From NCBI RefSeq assembly GCF_019429535.1, contig NZ_JAHXZM010000002.1, forward strand, positions 1-64,000: DNA of 64,000 nt. The letters run 5' to 3'. The translations under genes were made by a program, and so were the position numbers. Source of the stretch: Sphingomonas citricola. Its GTDB lineage: Bacteria; Pseudomonadota; Alphaproteobacteria; Sphingomonadales; Sphingomonadaceae. This document shows, piece after piece, positions 8,912 to 17,335 of the stretch. The notes beneath the pieces were generated by a model that was not told the DNA's origin, searched no databases, and saw only the letters and a list, made by a program, of their open reading frames with translations. Within the stretch, counting starts at the first letter, position 1. Every line of letters begins with the position of its first letter.

Positions 8912-10488
8912 ATCGGTTCTCCGGCAGAACGAGCGCGCTCGATCACCGTCGCTTCGGCGGTGGGCAGCACGCGGAAGAGCAGCGCCAACGCGATCACCGT
9001 CAGCGGAACGACCGACACCAGCGCGAGGACGCCCCCGCCGACGCCGTCGAACACGGTCGCCAGTCGTCCGGCGGCATAGGGGCCGAGCGCCAAGCCGATC
9101 ATGGTGATGGCAAGAAACAGCGTGGCCGTGGCGAGTCCTCTCATACGAGGCAGCACCAGATCCTGCGACGTCGCGGCATAGGCACCCAGCGCGCAGCTCG
9201 ACAGCAGAATCATCGGTAGGTGGAGCGCGTAGAAGACTACGAGGCTGGAGGTGGTGAAGCTTACGATCTTCAAGGGCACCGCCGCGGTCGCCGCGAACAG
9301 CATGACCATGACCCGTCCGGCGGGATGCCGCAGTTTCAGTCGATCGCTCGCGCGCGCCCCGAGTATAAGGCCGAGGAAGCCACCCGCAGCTCCCGCTCCG
9401 CCGATCAGCAGCCCGGCTTCAGCCTTGCTCGCGCTGAACGCCGTCTCGACATAGGGGAGCGACCAGAATGAGACGGCGTAGTTGACGACCGATTGCAACC
9501 CCTGCGCCGCCAGCATCAGCAGGAATGCGGGGGTACCCCAGATGAGCGCGAACGCCGGCGGATCGCGGGTTCGAAGCGCGCTCGCCCAGCTGAACACGGC
9601 ATAGGTGCCGACAGCCACTGCCGTCCATTGCAGCGCGTCACCGGTCGCGACCGTCAGAATCAGCGCCGTACCTGCAATCGTCAGCGCCGCGACGAGGTTC
9701 ACGAGGAGCGCGCCGCGCCCTCGTCGTGCCGCACCGATGAACGTCAGCGGCGGCAGGACGATCATCAACTCGGCAAAGAACGCGTGAAAAGGGTAAGGCG
9801 AGGGCGGCGTGATCAATCCGTCGGACATGCCGCGCGGGGGTTCACGCAGCGTGGCGATCACCGCGGCAAGCAGGATGCCCGGTAGACCGACCGCGAGGAA
9901 AGCCGCCTGCCAGCCCACCAGCCCCAACCATCCGTTCGGATAGGCTGCATTCCAATGCTGTACCACCAATCCACCGGCGAACAGCGACAAGCCGGCGCCG
10001 AGATACATGCCGGTCGAATAGATCGCGAGCGCAGTGGCCCGCCTCTCGCGCGGGAAAAAGTCGGAGAGGAGCGAGTAGGCGCATGGGCTGGCGGTCGCCT
10101 CGCCGATCCCTACTCCCACTCTCGCCGCGGCGAGCTGACCGCCCGTCCGGGAGAGGCCCGACAACGCGGTCATCGCCGACCAGAGGGTCAGGTCTACCGT
10201 AATCAGGCGCACCCGGTTCCAGCTGTCGGCCAGTCTACCCATGGGAATGCCGAACAACGCGTAGAACACGCCGAACGCTGTGCCGTACAGGAAACCAAGA
10301 TCGGCATCGCTCAAACCGAGGTCGTGCTTCAAGTCGACCGCCAGAACGCTGAGAATCTGACGATCGATGAAGTTAAGCGCATATACCGCTACGAGGAGGG
10401 TCAGGACGTAGTAGCGGTAAGCGGAAGTCGGCTTGATCTTCTGATCGAGGCTCGAGGCGGGGGTTAAAGGGACCGTGACCGCCATCAT
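8908..10488 (-). CDS. MFS transporter (spinster-like)
   Basis: The 526-residue protein has about 12 hydrophobic segments and the MFS loop motif GIPMGRLADSWNR after segment 2, with ALNFIDRQILSV in segment 1. These features are typical of spinster/hexuronate-type carriers that sphingomonads use for organic acids and aromatic compounds. It lies between a tautomerase and the CoA-transferase genes, which suggests inner-membrane import of the pathway substrate or an acid intermediate. The start at 10488 could shift by one codon because two ATGs are adjacent. The segment near the middle (about residues 240-310) is longer than usual. Confidence 0.88.
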   Translation of the reverse strand: MMAVTVPLTPASSLDQKIKPTSAYRYYVLTLLVAVYALNFIDRQILSVLAVDLKHDLGLSDADLGFLYGTAFGVFYALFGIPMGRLADSWNRVRLITVDLTLWSAMTALSGLSRTGGQLAAARVGVGIGEATASPCAYSLLSDFFPRERRATALAIYSTGMYLGAGLSLFAGGLVVQHWNAAYPNGWLGLVGWQAAFLAVGLPGILLAAVIATLREPPRGMSDGLITPPSPYPFHAFFAELMIVLPPLTFIGAARRGRGALLVNLVAALTIAGTALILTVATGDALQWTAVAVGTYAVFSWASALRTRDPPAFALIWGTPAFLLMLAAQGLQSVVNYAVSFWSLPYVETAFSASKAEAGLLIGGAGAAGGFLGLILGARASDRLKLRHPAGRVMVMLFAATAAVPLKIVSFTTSSLVVFYALHLPMILLSSCALGAYAATSQDLVLPRMRGLATATLFLAITMIGLALGPYAAGRLATVFDGVGGGVLALVSVVPLTVIALALLFRVLPTAEATVIERARSAGEPI

Positions 10489-10495
10489 CGACGTG

Positions 10496-10681
10496 TCATC
10501 GATCGCTCAGCGGCACACCGGCGACGCCCCATCCGTCCGCTGGGATCTCGGTTACCAGTACGCGCACCGAAGCAGGGGGCACCGCGAGGCTCGAAGACAG
10601 CGCATGAGTGACCGAGGCGATCACGTCGCGCTTTTGCTTGGGGGTAATTCCCTGCAGCGTGGACACGTTTGCTAGCGGCAT
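10496..10681 (-). CDS. 4-oxalocrotonate-tautomerase family protein
   Basis: The 61-residue protein begins Met-Pro. Members of this family lose Met and use Pro1 as the catalytic base for keto-enol tautomerisation of 2-oxo acids or related reactions. The length and the ITPKQKRDVIASVTHAL helix fit. GGGAGAGG precedes the ATG. It is the first gene of a minus-strand operon (tautomerase, MFS, CoA-transferase A and B, aldehyde dehydrogenase and onward) and faces the P450 gene across a 250-base regulatory gap. No ring-cleavage enzyme is seen nearby, so the substrate is uncertain. Confidence 0.82.
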   Translation of the reverse strand: MPLANVSTLQGITPKQKRDVIASVTHALSSSLAVPPASVRVLVTEIPADGWGVAGVPLSDR

Positions 10682-10729
10682 TATCCTCTCCCGTCATGCC
10701 ATGTGGGTGAGCCACACTCGTTTCCAATG

Positions 10730-10752
10730 AGAATAGCTTTTTCTATGCAGAA
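10730..10752 (+). promoter_or_regulatory. Island regulatory element, copy 3 (degenerate)
   Basis: AGAA-TAGCT-TTTT-N6-AGAAT keeps the first and third half-sites in the plus direction, but the middle half-site is TTTT rather than TTCT. It lies in the gap between the tautomerase operon and the P450 gene. As the weakest copy it could be a chance match, though its spacing is exact. Confidence 0.4.
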
Positions 10753-10794
10753 TAAAAGGGGGAGGCAACCGCCATCTCGCTTGACCAATCCCTT

Positions 10795-10817
10795 TTCTCT
10801 CGAGAGAACGTCATTCT
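10795..10817 (-). promoter_or_regulatory. Island regulatory element, copy 4
   Basis: On the minus strand the sequence reads AGAATGACGTTCT, six bases (CTCGAG), then AGAA. All three half-sites are exact, and TTCTCTCGAGAGAA forms a second palindrome. It could serve the tautomerase operon (start at 10681), the P450 operon (start at 10931), or both. Confidence 0.55.
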
Positions 10818-10930
10818 GCTATGTTGACTTGCTGGAAGCTGTATGGAACACCTCCCTCGCGGACGAACCACGACGCCGTCGCGGCGGCTGACGATAATGT
10901 TCGACGCACTGGTGAGAGGAAGTCGCGGTA

Positions 10931-12160
10931 ATGCATAATCCGAGCACGGCAGAGGTCGAGATTCCGCCCCACGTGCATGCCGACCAGGTTTACCGCTTCG
11001 ACATCTACAGCGATGCACGGCTTCTGCGCGATCTGCACACCGGTTATCGGGAGATGCAGCTGGAGGCGCCGGATATCTTCTATACTCCGCGAAATGGCGG
11101 CCATTGGCTCGTCACGCGGTTTGACCTGATCGAGAAGGTTATCAAGGACGCCGCGAACTTCTCAAATGCCGAACTGGAGGTGCCCAAAACGCAGAGTCCG
11201 TTCAAGGCGATCCCCATCAATCTGGATCCGCCCGAGCACACCCCGTATCGAAAGATGCTGATGCGTCACTTTACGCCGCGCATGGTGGCCGGGCTTGAGA
11301 CGCAGATGCAGGACTGGGCTCAACGGCTGGTGGACAAGGTCTATGCCGACGGAAGCTGCGACTTCGCCGAGCAGCTCGGCGCCTTGTATCCGGTGACGGT
11401 CTTCATGGAGCTGGCCGGGCTGCCGCTCGACCGCTACGTCGAGTTTCGACAGATCGTCACCGAGTTCTTCAGTCACATACCTGCTGAGCGACGGATCGAG
11501 CTTCAGCGCAAGATATTCTTCGAGCTGGAGACGGTCCTTCGCGCGCGCATGGATGAGCCACGCGACGATCTGTTCAGCCGTCTGGTCGCCGAAGAGGTCG
11601 ATGGGCGCAAATTGACGATGGACGAACTGCTTTCGATCGCGTTCCTGCTCTTCGTCGCCGGCCTTGATACAGTTGCCAACGCACTGACGTTCGCCTTCCA
11701 CTTTCTCGCGCGTCACCCTGAAATCCAGGATCGACTGATCGCGGAGCCGGACGTCATTCCCAGCTTCATCGACGAATCCATGCGGCGCTTTCCCGTGACG
11801 AACGGGGTGCGCCTGATCCGTCACGATATCGAATTCGCCGGCGCTCGGCTGCGCGCGGGCGAGATGATCGTTGCGCCAATGACGCTGGCAGGCATGGATG
11901 ATCGGCGCAATCCGGATCCCGAGCGCTTCGACATCGACCGCAAGCGCCGTCAGCACGTCAGCTTCTCCACGGGGCCGCACCTGTGCCTTGGTCATTATCT
12001 CGCCAAGGCGGAGATGCGAATTTTCATTACGGAATTCCTGCGGCGTATCCCTCGTTTCCGGCTGGCGGACGGGTTCCAACCCGAGTTCCGCGCCGGTGTG
12101 GTGATGGCGCTGGAGCGTCTGCCGATCGTCTGGGATGTAAGGGAACAGGCCGCCGCCTGA
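10931..12160 (+). CDS. Cytochrome P450, P450cam (CYP101)-like
   Basis: The 409-residue soluble bacterial P450 would hydroxylate a small hydrophobic substrate using electrons from a ferredoxin. The I-helix has AGLDTV (acid/alcohol pair Asp246-Thr247), the ExxR is in DESMRRF, and the heme loop is FSTGPHLCLGHYLA with Cys352. The N-terminal half carries the NGGHWLVTR and LDPPEHTPYR segments seen in CYP101 enzymes, whose known members oxidise camphor and ionone-type terpenoids. A [2Fe-2S] ferredoxin (27509) and a matching reductase (31907) lie in the same island. It is followed by a GMC oxidoreductase that could oxidise the resulting alcohol. The terpenoid substrate is inference. Confidence 0.92.
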   Translation: MHNPSTAEVEIPPHVHADQVYRFDIYSDARLLRDLHTGYREMQLEAPDIFYTPRNGGHWLVTRFDLIEKVIKDAANFSNAELEVPKTQSPFKAIPINLDPPEHTPYRKMLMRHFTPRMVAGLETQMQDWAQRLVDKVYADGSCDFAEQLGALYPVTVFMELAGLPLDRYVEFRQIVTEFFSHIPAERRIELQRKIFFELETVLRARMDEPRDDLFSRLVAEEVDGRKLTMDELLSIAFLLFVAGLDTVANALTFAFHFLARHPEIQDRLIAEPDVIPSFIDESMRRFPVTNGVRLIRHDIEFAGARLRAGEMIVAPMTLAGMDDRRNPDPERFDIDRKRRQHVSFSTGPHLCLGHYLAKAEMRIFITEFLRRIPRFRLADGFQPEFRAGVVMALERLPIVWDVREQAAA

Positions 12161-12347
12161 TCGTCACTCGGCAGACTGGAAGTTCGCGTGAGCGCGTCAC
12201 TCGCCAATATTGTTGAAGCTTGAGGCCGTATGGATGGTGAAATGAACCGGCCCGCCGGTCTGACTGCCTGTGAGACGTCGAGCCTGCATGACGGTGGGTC
12301 GCTCACCGAACGTCGTCGACGTGCGGTTGCGTTGGCCGCTCGCTGAC

Positions 12348-13961
12348 ATGCTTTCCGACGCCAAGGCACCTTTCGACTACATCATTGTCGGCGCCGGCAC
12401 CGCGGGATGTGTGCTGGCGGAGCGGCTGTCCGCAGATCCGCAGCGACGCGTCCTCCTGCTGGAAGCAGGTCCGGTTGACCGGCATCCGTTCATCCACATG
12501 CCGCGCGGCGTCGCGAAGGTGCTCGGGGACGCACGATACGTTTGGCCGTTCCGAGCGACCGCAGGGGAGGGCAGCAATCAGCCCCCGGCGACGTGGGTGC
12601 GCGGCCGTACGCTCGGAGGCTCTTCGTCGACGAACGGGATGATGTATGTTCGCGGTCAGCCTGCGGATTTCGACGACCTCGCCCGTGTCGCGGGGGAAGG
12701 GTGGAGCTGGCGTCACATCGCTCCGATCTATCGCCAGGTGGAAACGCACCCCTTGGGTGGGGACGAAACGCGTGGTGATCGCGGGCCACTCAGCGTTTCG
12801 TTGCCAAAGCACCACCCGCTTATGGACCGCGTCATCGCCGCCGGCGCGGCGCTGGGGCTCGATCCGCAGATCGACGTCAATACGCCCGACGATCGAGCGA
12901 AGATCGGCTATTGTCCGGCGACGATCTCACGCGGACGGCGTCAGAGCGCCGCCGTTGCCTTCCTCCGGCCGGCTCGGCACCGCGCGAACCTGACGGTCAT
13001 GACCGGGGTGACGGTGGACAGGATCGCGTTTGACGGACGCCGGGTAAGTGGCGTCGACTGCCTCATCGAGGGCGCGCGCCGGACCTTCGCGGCACGTCGG
13101 GTGATCGTGGCCGGCGGCACGCTGGCGTCGCCCGCGCTTTTGCAACGCTCGGGGATCGGACCGGCCCCGCTGCTTCAGAAACTCGGCATCCCCGTTATCG
13201 CGGATCGTGGGGAGGTCGGTCAGAACCTACGTGAGCATTGCGCCCTCGCCATGCAGTGGCGCGTTCGCCCAGGCTTCTCGCTCAACGCCCAGTTCGGTGG
13301 CTGGCGGTTGCTGCGCAACACGGCACGCTACTATTTGGCGCATGACGGGCCGATGGCGAGCGCCGCATATGACGTGCTCGGCCTGATCCGAACGCGTCGC
13401 GACCTGACAAGGCCAGACGCGCAATTGATCGCTGCACCGTTCAGCATCGACAAGACGGCCACGACGCTGCGGATGGAACGAGAGCCCGGCATGCAGATCG
13501 CCGTCTATCCGCTACGTCCGCGCTCGACGGGGTCGGTAAGCATCGGATCCGCTGATCCGACCGTTCTGCCGATGGCCTCACTAGACTTCTTCCAGAGCGA
13601 AGACGATCGGCGCACCATGGTCGGGGCCGTGCGGTTCGTCCGTAAGATGATGGCGCGAACGCCGCTCGCCGAGGCAGTCATCGAAGAGATCCGCCCCGGT
13701 AGGAATGCGCTCGACGAAGATGCGATACTGGACGCCTATCGCGCGATGGGCACGACGGCCTATCACGCCGCGGGCACCTGCCGCATGGGCCTGGACGAGG
13801 ATTCCGTGGTCGATGCGCAGACACGCGTGCGCGGGACCGAAGGGCTGCACGTGGTGGATCTCTCCATCATGCCGGAGATTCCCGCCGGCAATACCTTCGC
13901 GCCGGTGATGGCCGTCGCGTGGCGGGCCTCGGAGCTGATCGCGGCGCTTGACCGCACCTGA
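12348..13961 (+). CDS. GMC-family FAD-dependent alcohol oxidoreductase
   Basis: A GMC choline-dehydrogenase-like enzyme with the N-terminal FAD-binding YIIVGAGTAGCVLAERL, the GGSSSTNGMMYVRG motif, and the C-terminal active-site region YHAAGTCRMG with a catalytic His and a second region around NTFAP. It would oxidise a primary or secondary alcohol to the carbonyl. The start is uncertain: the frame is open from 12270, and neither the ATG at 12288 nor the one at 12348 has a good ribosome site; 12348 gives the usual spacing to the FAD motif. It lies 187 bases after the P450 gene and probably acts next on its product. The gene ends in a strong hairpin. Confidence 0.88.
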   Translation: MLSDAKAPFDYIIVGAGTAGCVLAERLSADPQRRVLLLEAGPVDRHPFIHMPRGVAKVLGDARYVWPFRATAGEGSNQPPATWVRGRTLGGSSSTNGMMYVRGQPADFDDLARVAGEGWSWRHIAPIYRQVETHPLGGDETRGDRGPLSVSLPKHHPLMDRVIAAGAALGLDPQIDVNTPDDRAKIGYCPATISRGRRQSAAVAFLRPARHRANLTVMTGVTVDRIAFDGRRVSGVDCLIEGARRTFAARRVIVAGGTLASPALLQRSGIGPAPLLQKLGIPVIADRGEVGQNLREHCALAMQWRVRPGFSLNAQFGGWRLLRNTARYYLAHDGPMASAAYDVLGLIRTRRDLTRPDAQLIAAPFSIDKTATTLRMEREPGMQIAVYPLRPRSTGSVSIGSADPTVLPMASLDFFQSEDDRRTMVGAVRFVRKMMARTPLAEAVIEEIRPGRNALDEDAILDAYRAMGTTAYHAAGTCRMGLDEDSVVDAQTRVRGTEGLHVVDLSIMPEIPAGNTFAPVMAVAWRASELIAALDRT

Positions 13962-13984
13962 CGGCACGACCGAGCCATCAGGTG
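13955..13984. terminator. Hairpin between convergent genes
   Basis: CACCTGACGGC and GCCATCAGGTG pair over 11 positions with one G-T type mismatch around an 8-base loop. It covers the stop codon of the GMC gene and lies before the stop of the convergent Rieske gene. No T-run follows, so a factor-assisted or bidirectional terminator is the best reading. Confidence 0.5.
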
Positions 13985-14008
13985 GGATCGTCTGAACGGT
14001 GAGTAGGC

Positions 14009-15229
14009 TTACTCGTTGGTCAGAAAATGGCTTTCCAGCTGGTCATAATAGGTCGGTATGGTGTTCTCCATCCCGCCGTAGGTGACGGTCTTCAACCCTC
14101 CGGAGGCGAGGCCTTCCTGCGTGATACGGGCTGCACGAAAGTCCTCTTCGCCGAACACCCGGAGGATCAGTTCGTAAGACCTCGAGGCGATACTCTCGGC
14201 CTTCTCGTTGTCGGGCTTCTGCGGCAGGAGCATGTAGTAATCGACGTTCGTGCGATCGACCGCGATCGGCATCAGAACCATCATGCTGATGTAGTAGGGG
14301 CTCGTGATGACGGTTGCATTGGGGAACACCTGATAGGCGTGCGTCACCGTTTTGTGGATGTTTTCTCCCGGGATATCGAGGTCGGATGGCTTGAACTGGA
14401 TCTTGCCCGCGACCTTGCGTTGGTGCGGTCCCAACTTTGTGCAGATGCTCGCCATGTCGGTGAACAGATCGCCGATCGATGACGCATGGAGCCGCGTGAC
14501 GTGATAGCTTTCCATGAACGGTTCGAGCACCAGCTTCCAATTGGCGTCGATCTGGAAACGTCGGTGATTGTAGACGTGGGCGGTGGGAAGGCCGAGATGC
14601 GCCATGTCCTCGGCAAAGCCGTCGTCCATCCCGCTCCAGTCGGGTTCGACTTCGGGGTCGAGCACCGCCCAGATCATGCCGGCATACTCCCGCGTCGGAA
14701 GCGAGGACAATCGGTATTCGCTTTTGTCGAAGTCCGTGAACATCTCCGACCGCGCCGCGGCCAGCAGCCGCCCGTCCAGTCCGTAGGTCCAGCTATGATA
14801 GGGGCAGATCAGGCGGGCGGCCTTGTGCACCTCGCACGTCTCGACAAGTTTCGATCCCTTGTGCTGGCAAGCGTTGTGGAAGGTGCGGACGACGCCGTCG
14901 CGTCCGCGCGCGACGATCAGGGCGGGACCGTAGCCGTCGAATGCGACGACGTCGCCGGCTTCCGGCAGACGGGCGGCCGGCATCAACGGCACCGGCAGGC
15001 GGCGAAAGACCGACCGTTGCTCCAGGTCGAAGCGGGCCGGGTCGAGGAAGATCGACGCAGGACGCGTCTTCTTGATCACGGGATCGAGCCAATCGGCGAT
15101 CGGCACCGGTTTCTGTCCGGAGTCGTGAGCCGGTATGCGCCGGATGGCCTCGATCTGGCTTGGGCTGAGGGTGTCGAGTGTCGGCTTCTTGCGTGCGCTC
15201 GGCGCGGCGGTGTCAGCGGCGGATGCCAT
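14009..15229 (-). CDS. Rieske non-heme iron oxygenase, alpha subunit
   Basis: The 406-residue protein has the Rieske [2Fe-2S] motif C121-x-H123 and C142-PY-H145 and a C-terminal catalytic domain with the iron-binding stretch EPFMESYHVTRLH. Such enzymes hydroxylate or demethylate aromatic, alicyclic or quaternary-amine substrates. No beta subunit or dedicated reductase is adjacent, so it is either an alpha-only type or borrows the ferredoxin and reductase encoded elsewhere in the island. The ATG at 15229 has GGAGAGAT just before it; an upstream ATG at 15271 lies inside the promoter. A TTGACA/AATATT promoter and an island element lie upstream. Confidence 0.88.
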   Translation of the reverse strand: MASAADTAAPSARKKPTLDTLSPSQIEAIRRIPAHDSGQKPVPIADWLDPVIKKTRPASIFLDPARFDLEQRSVFRRLPVPLMPAARLPEAGDVVAFDGYGPALIVARGRDGVVRTFHNACQHKGSKLVETCEVHKAARLICPYHSWTYGLDGRLLAAARSEMFTDFDKSEYRLSSLPTREYAGMIWAVLDPEVEPDWSGMDDGFAEDMAHLGLPTAHVYNHRRFQIDANWKLVLEPFMESYHVTRLHASSIGDLFTDMASICTKLGPHQRKVAGKIQFKPSDLDIPGENIHKTVTHAYQVFPNATVITSPYYISMMVLMPIAVDRTNVDYYMLLPQKPDNEKAESIASRSYELILRVFGEEDFRAARITQEGLASGGLKTVTYGGMENTIPTYYDQLESHFLTNE

Positions 15230-15253
15230 CAAATCTCTCCGAATACTGAAAAA

Positions 15254-15281
15254 ATATTCGCCCGGCATCACGCTTTGTCAA
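15254..15281 (-). promoter_or_regulatory. Sigma70-like promoter of the Rieske gene
   Basis: On the minus strand TTGACA is followed after 16 bases by GAATAT (or after 17 by AATATT), 24-30 bases before the ATG at 15229. The island element lies immediately upstream of the -35 box, a position typical of activator binding. Confidence 0.55.
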
Positions 15282-15286
15282 GATGG

Positions 15287-15309
15287 AGAACGCTATTCTT
15301 CATCGCGAA
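15287..15309. promoter_or_regulatory. Island regulatory element, copy 5
   Basis: AGAA-CGCTA-TTCT is exact; a third half-site six bases further in the plus direction is CGAA, one base off. It sits 5 bases upstream of the -35 box of the Rieske promoter. As at 6062 and 25944, the TTCTCCAT arm runs almost directly into TTGACA. Confidence 0.55.
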
Positions 15310-15351
15310 CGACCGTCATGGCTTTGAGAAATTTGGCATGGAGCGGCTACG

Positions 15352-15558
15352 CTATCGGTCGCGGGCCAGGATGCCATACCCCCGCTGCGTTAATTGAGCG
15401 GCAATCTCCCTGTCGTCGTCGCCGCCGTCATCCGATCCATCCGCGATCAACGCGTTACGGAAGAACGACCAAGGTCCAAGATCGATCGGAAGGTTCGCGC
15501 CATCTTCGTCGTGACTGAACCCCCACCATCGCGGGCCTATAAATACGTAAGCGTGCAT
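15352..15558 (-). CDS. Small hypothetical protein (68 aa)
   Basis: The frame encodes an acidic 68-residue protein beginning MHAYVFIGPRWWGFSHDEDG and ending with a Gln/Arg-rich helix. It is in an otherwise gene-free gap between the Rieske promoter and the second serine-hydrolase-like gene, on the same strand as both. Aromatic-rich N-terminal codon use looks protein-like, but the ribosome site is weak (GAG only). I do not recognise a named family, and no function is proposed. Confidence 0.45.
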   Translation of the reverse strand: MHAYVFIGPRWWGFSHDEDGANLPIDLGPWSFFRNALIADGSDDGGDDDREIAAQLTQRGYGILARDR

Positions 15559-15588
15559 GGCGTACTCGGCTGCGTCGTTGCGTGGATC

Positions 15589-15610
15589 GGCCGGCGGCGA
15601 ACCGCCGGCC
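15589..15610 (-). terminator. Perfect 9-bp GC hairpin after the serine-hydrolase-like gene
   Basis: GGCCGGCGG and CCGCCGGCC pair perfectly around a CGAA tetraloop, 12 bases beyond the stop of the gene ending at 15622. There is no T-run, so it may act as a transcript-stabilising stem or factor-dependent terminator. Confidence 0.5.
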
Positions 15611-15621
15611 GACCGGTCATA

Positions 15622-17205
15622 TCAGGCGCCGCCGTCGGGCCTCTGTTCGAGGCCGACAGTGCCGGGCACGACACGAGGTGCGTCGAGGACGAGGCGTGCG
15701 ATGCCGTCATTGTCCTCGTCGGCGCAGCCCAGCGGATCGCACTGACCGGGGAGCAGGAAGCCGGAATAGCTCTCAATCGGCGCTGACGGCTGGTTGATGA
15801 ACTGCAGGAGGTCGACGCCTGTCACTTCCGGCGGCTGGGCGTAGGGACCCGAATTCGCGATCGTCGCACGCACGGCGGCGGGCATGTCAGTGACCGCTGC
15901 CATCAGCAGTCGGAAGAAGTCGTGCGTGCCGCGCGCACCCGGCCGTCCGGGCACGACGTTGTCGACGTCGAGCGAGGAAGCCGAAGGTGCAGCATCGAAT
16001 TCCTGCTCGCCCGAACGCGTGATGACCATGTCGAGTTCGGGTATGACCCAGATGCGCGTGCCGACGCCGTCGGTGAAGATCATGTTCGCCGGCGCGCTCG
16101 CGACCCATGGACGTCCATCTACCTCCACCCGCGTCGGCACACCGACATTGACCCGGCGCTGGCCGCTTCGGCAAGCGTTCGAGAAGGCCAGGAATGTGTA
16201 TCCGCAGTTGGTCGGCGCCTGGGTCGCGAACTCACGCATGTATGCCGCGGACACCACCTGTTTGCCTTGAAAGACACCATTGCCGCGGATCAGCTCGCCG
16301 AAACGTCCGAACTCGAGCGGGCGAAGAAAGAGTTGCGAATAGCCCGACGTGGTGCCGCTTCGATCCCGCTGCCAGAAGTAGGCGCTCTTCGGAATGCCCA
16401 GGTTGTCGAACAGGAAGGATTGCGCGAAATCCTGGTAGTCCATCGGCTGGCCCTTGGCGGCCAATGCGCGTTCGATGACGTAGACGATGACCGAGGTCGC
16501 GGTCTGGTCATAGAAATAGTACGTCCCCGGCGCTCGCGTGATAGGCTGCGCGAACCAATCGCGAACCCGACTCACGTCGCCGAAGAAATTAAGCCCACGC
16601 ACCTGGTTGACCTCCGCGCCGGACGATGCCCAGAGCAGCTGGCGCAGGGTGACCGCGCGATGGGCCGCATCCCCGAGATTGTTGGGGAGATAGGTGCCGA
16701 TGGGCGCATCGATGTCGACGAAGCCCCTGTCCTGCGCGATGCCGGTGAGCAGCGCGACGACCGTCTTCGTGTTGCCCCAATTGTTGGCAGGCGCGCGTTC
16801 GAACGCGGCGTCGCGCAGCCCTTCGCCGACCAGGCAGCCGTGACGGAACACCTTGATCGTGAACGATCCGTTGGCGGAGGCGTAGGCGAGCGCATCCGCG
16901 AGTTTCTGGGGATCGAGGCCGACCGCGGCGGGGTCGCTGCGCGGATACTCGCCTGTCCGCGTGATCGCGCAGTGATCCGGACCTCCCGTCTGCGCAAGGG
17001 CGGGCAGAAGGGAGCCGACTGACGACGTCAGCGTGCCGGACGCGCCGTCCACGACCGTCACGCCGGTGCTGGTGCCGGCGGATGACGAGCCGTCAAACAA
17101 CCCGAGGACCGCAGCCGACGCTCCGGCGATCGACAGGAGGGCGGGTGCGGCGAGTAGCGCCAGACGGACGCGTTTCGTCCGGAGGCGTGGCGGCAGATTG
17201 ATCAT
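15622..17205 (-). CDS. Exported serine-hydrolase-like protein, paralogue of the 307-1872 product
   Basis: The 527-residue protein matches the product of 307-1872 along its length, with the shared IKVFRHGCL segment, the LRQLLWASSG helix and YYFYDQ. It has an N-terminal hydrophobic segment. The SxxK position is GNTK (residues 144-147), again with Gly for Ser, and the YxN position reads YDQ. The ATG at 17205 follows GAGGAGAGGAACG. It diverges from a thiolase-fold gene across a gap holding an island element. Having two paralogues with the same substitution argues against a recent loss-of-function mutation in one copy. The role is unknown; an export-linked binding function or altered catalysis are both possible. 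Confidence 0.8.
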   Translation of the reverse strand: MINLPPRLRTKRVRLALLAAPALLSIAGASAAVLGLFDGSSSAGTSTGVTVVDGASGTLTSSVGSLLPALAQTGGPDHCAITRTGEYPRSDPAAVGLDPQKLADALAYASANGSFTIKVFRHGCLVGEGLRDAAFERAPANNWGNTKTVVALLTGIAQDRGFVDIDAPIGTYLPNNLGDAAHRAVTLRQLLWASSGAEVNQVRGLNFFGDVSRVRDWFAQPITRAPGTYYFYDQTATSVIVYVIERALAAKGQPMDYQDFAQSFLFDNLGIPKSAYFWQRDRSGTTSGYSQLFLRPLEFGRFGELIRGNGVFQGKQVVSAAYMREFATQAPTNCGYTFLAFSNACRSGQRRVNVGVPTRVEVDGRPWVASAPANMIFTDGVGTRIWVIPELDMVITRSGEQEFDAAPSASSLDVDNVVPGRPGARGTHDFFRLLMAAVTDMPAAVRATIANSGPYAQPPEVTGVDLLQFINQPSAPIESYSGFLLPGQCDPLGCADEDNDGIARLVLDAPRVVPGTVGLEQRPDGGA

Positions 17206-17282
17206 CGTTCCTCTCCTCATGTCCGGCTGGTCGCCGACGTTCGTCCGGCTGCCGCCGTTTTCGGCGGATTACTTTTGCTTGG

Positions 17283-17305
17283 AGAACGACATTCTGCATA
17301 TAGAA
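17283..17305 (+). promoter_or_regulatory. Island regulatory element, copy 6
   Basis: AGAA-CGACA-TTCT-GCATAT-AGAA has all three half-sites exact and ends 30 bases before the thiolase-fold gene. TATAGAAT at its end could also serve as a -10 box, so the element may overlap the promoter itself. It lies in the divergent gap with the second serine-hydrolase-like gene. Confidence 0.6.
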
Positions 17306-17335
17306 TCTCGTTGGGCTTGGCCAGAGGGTAAGGCG

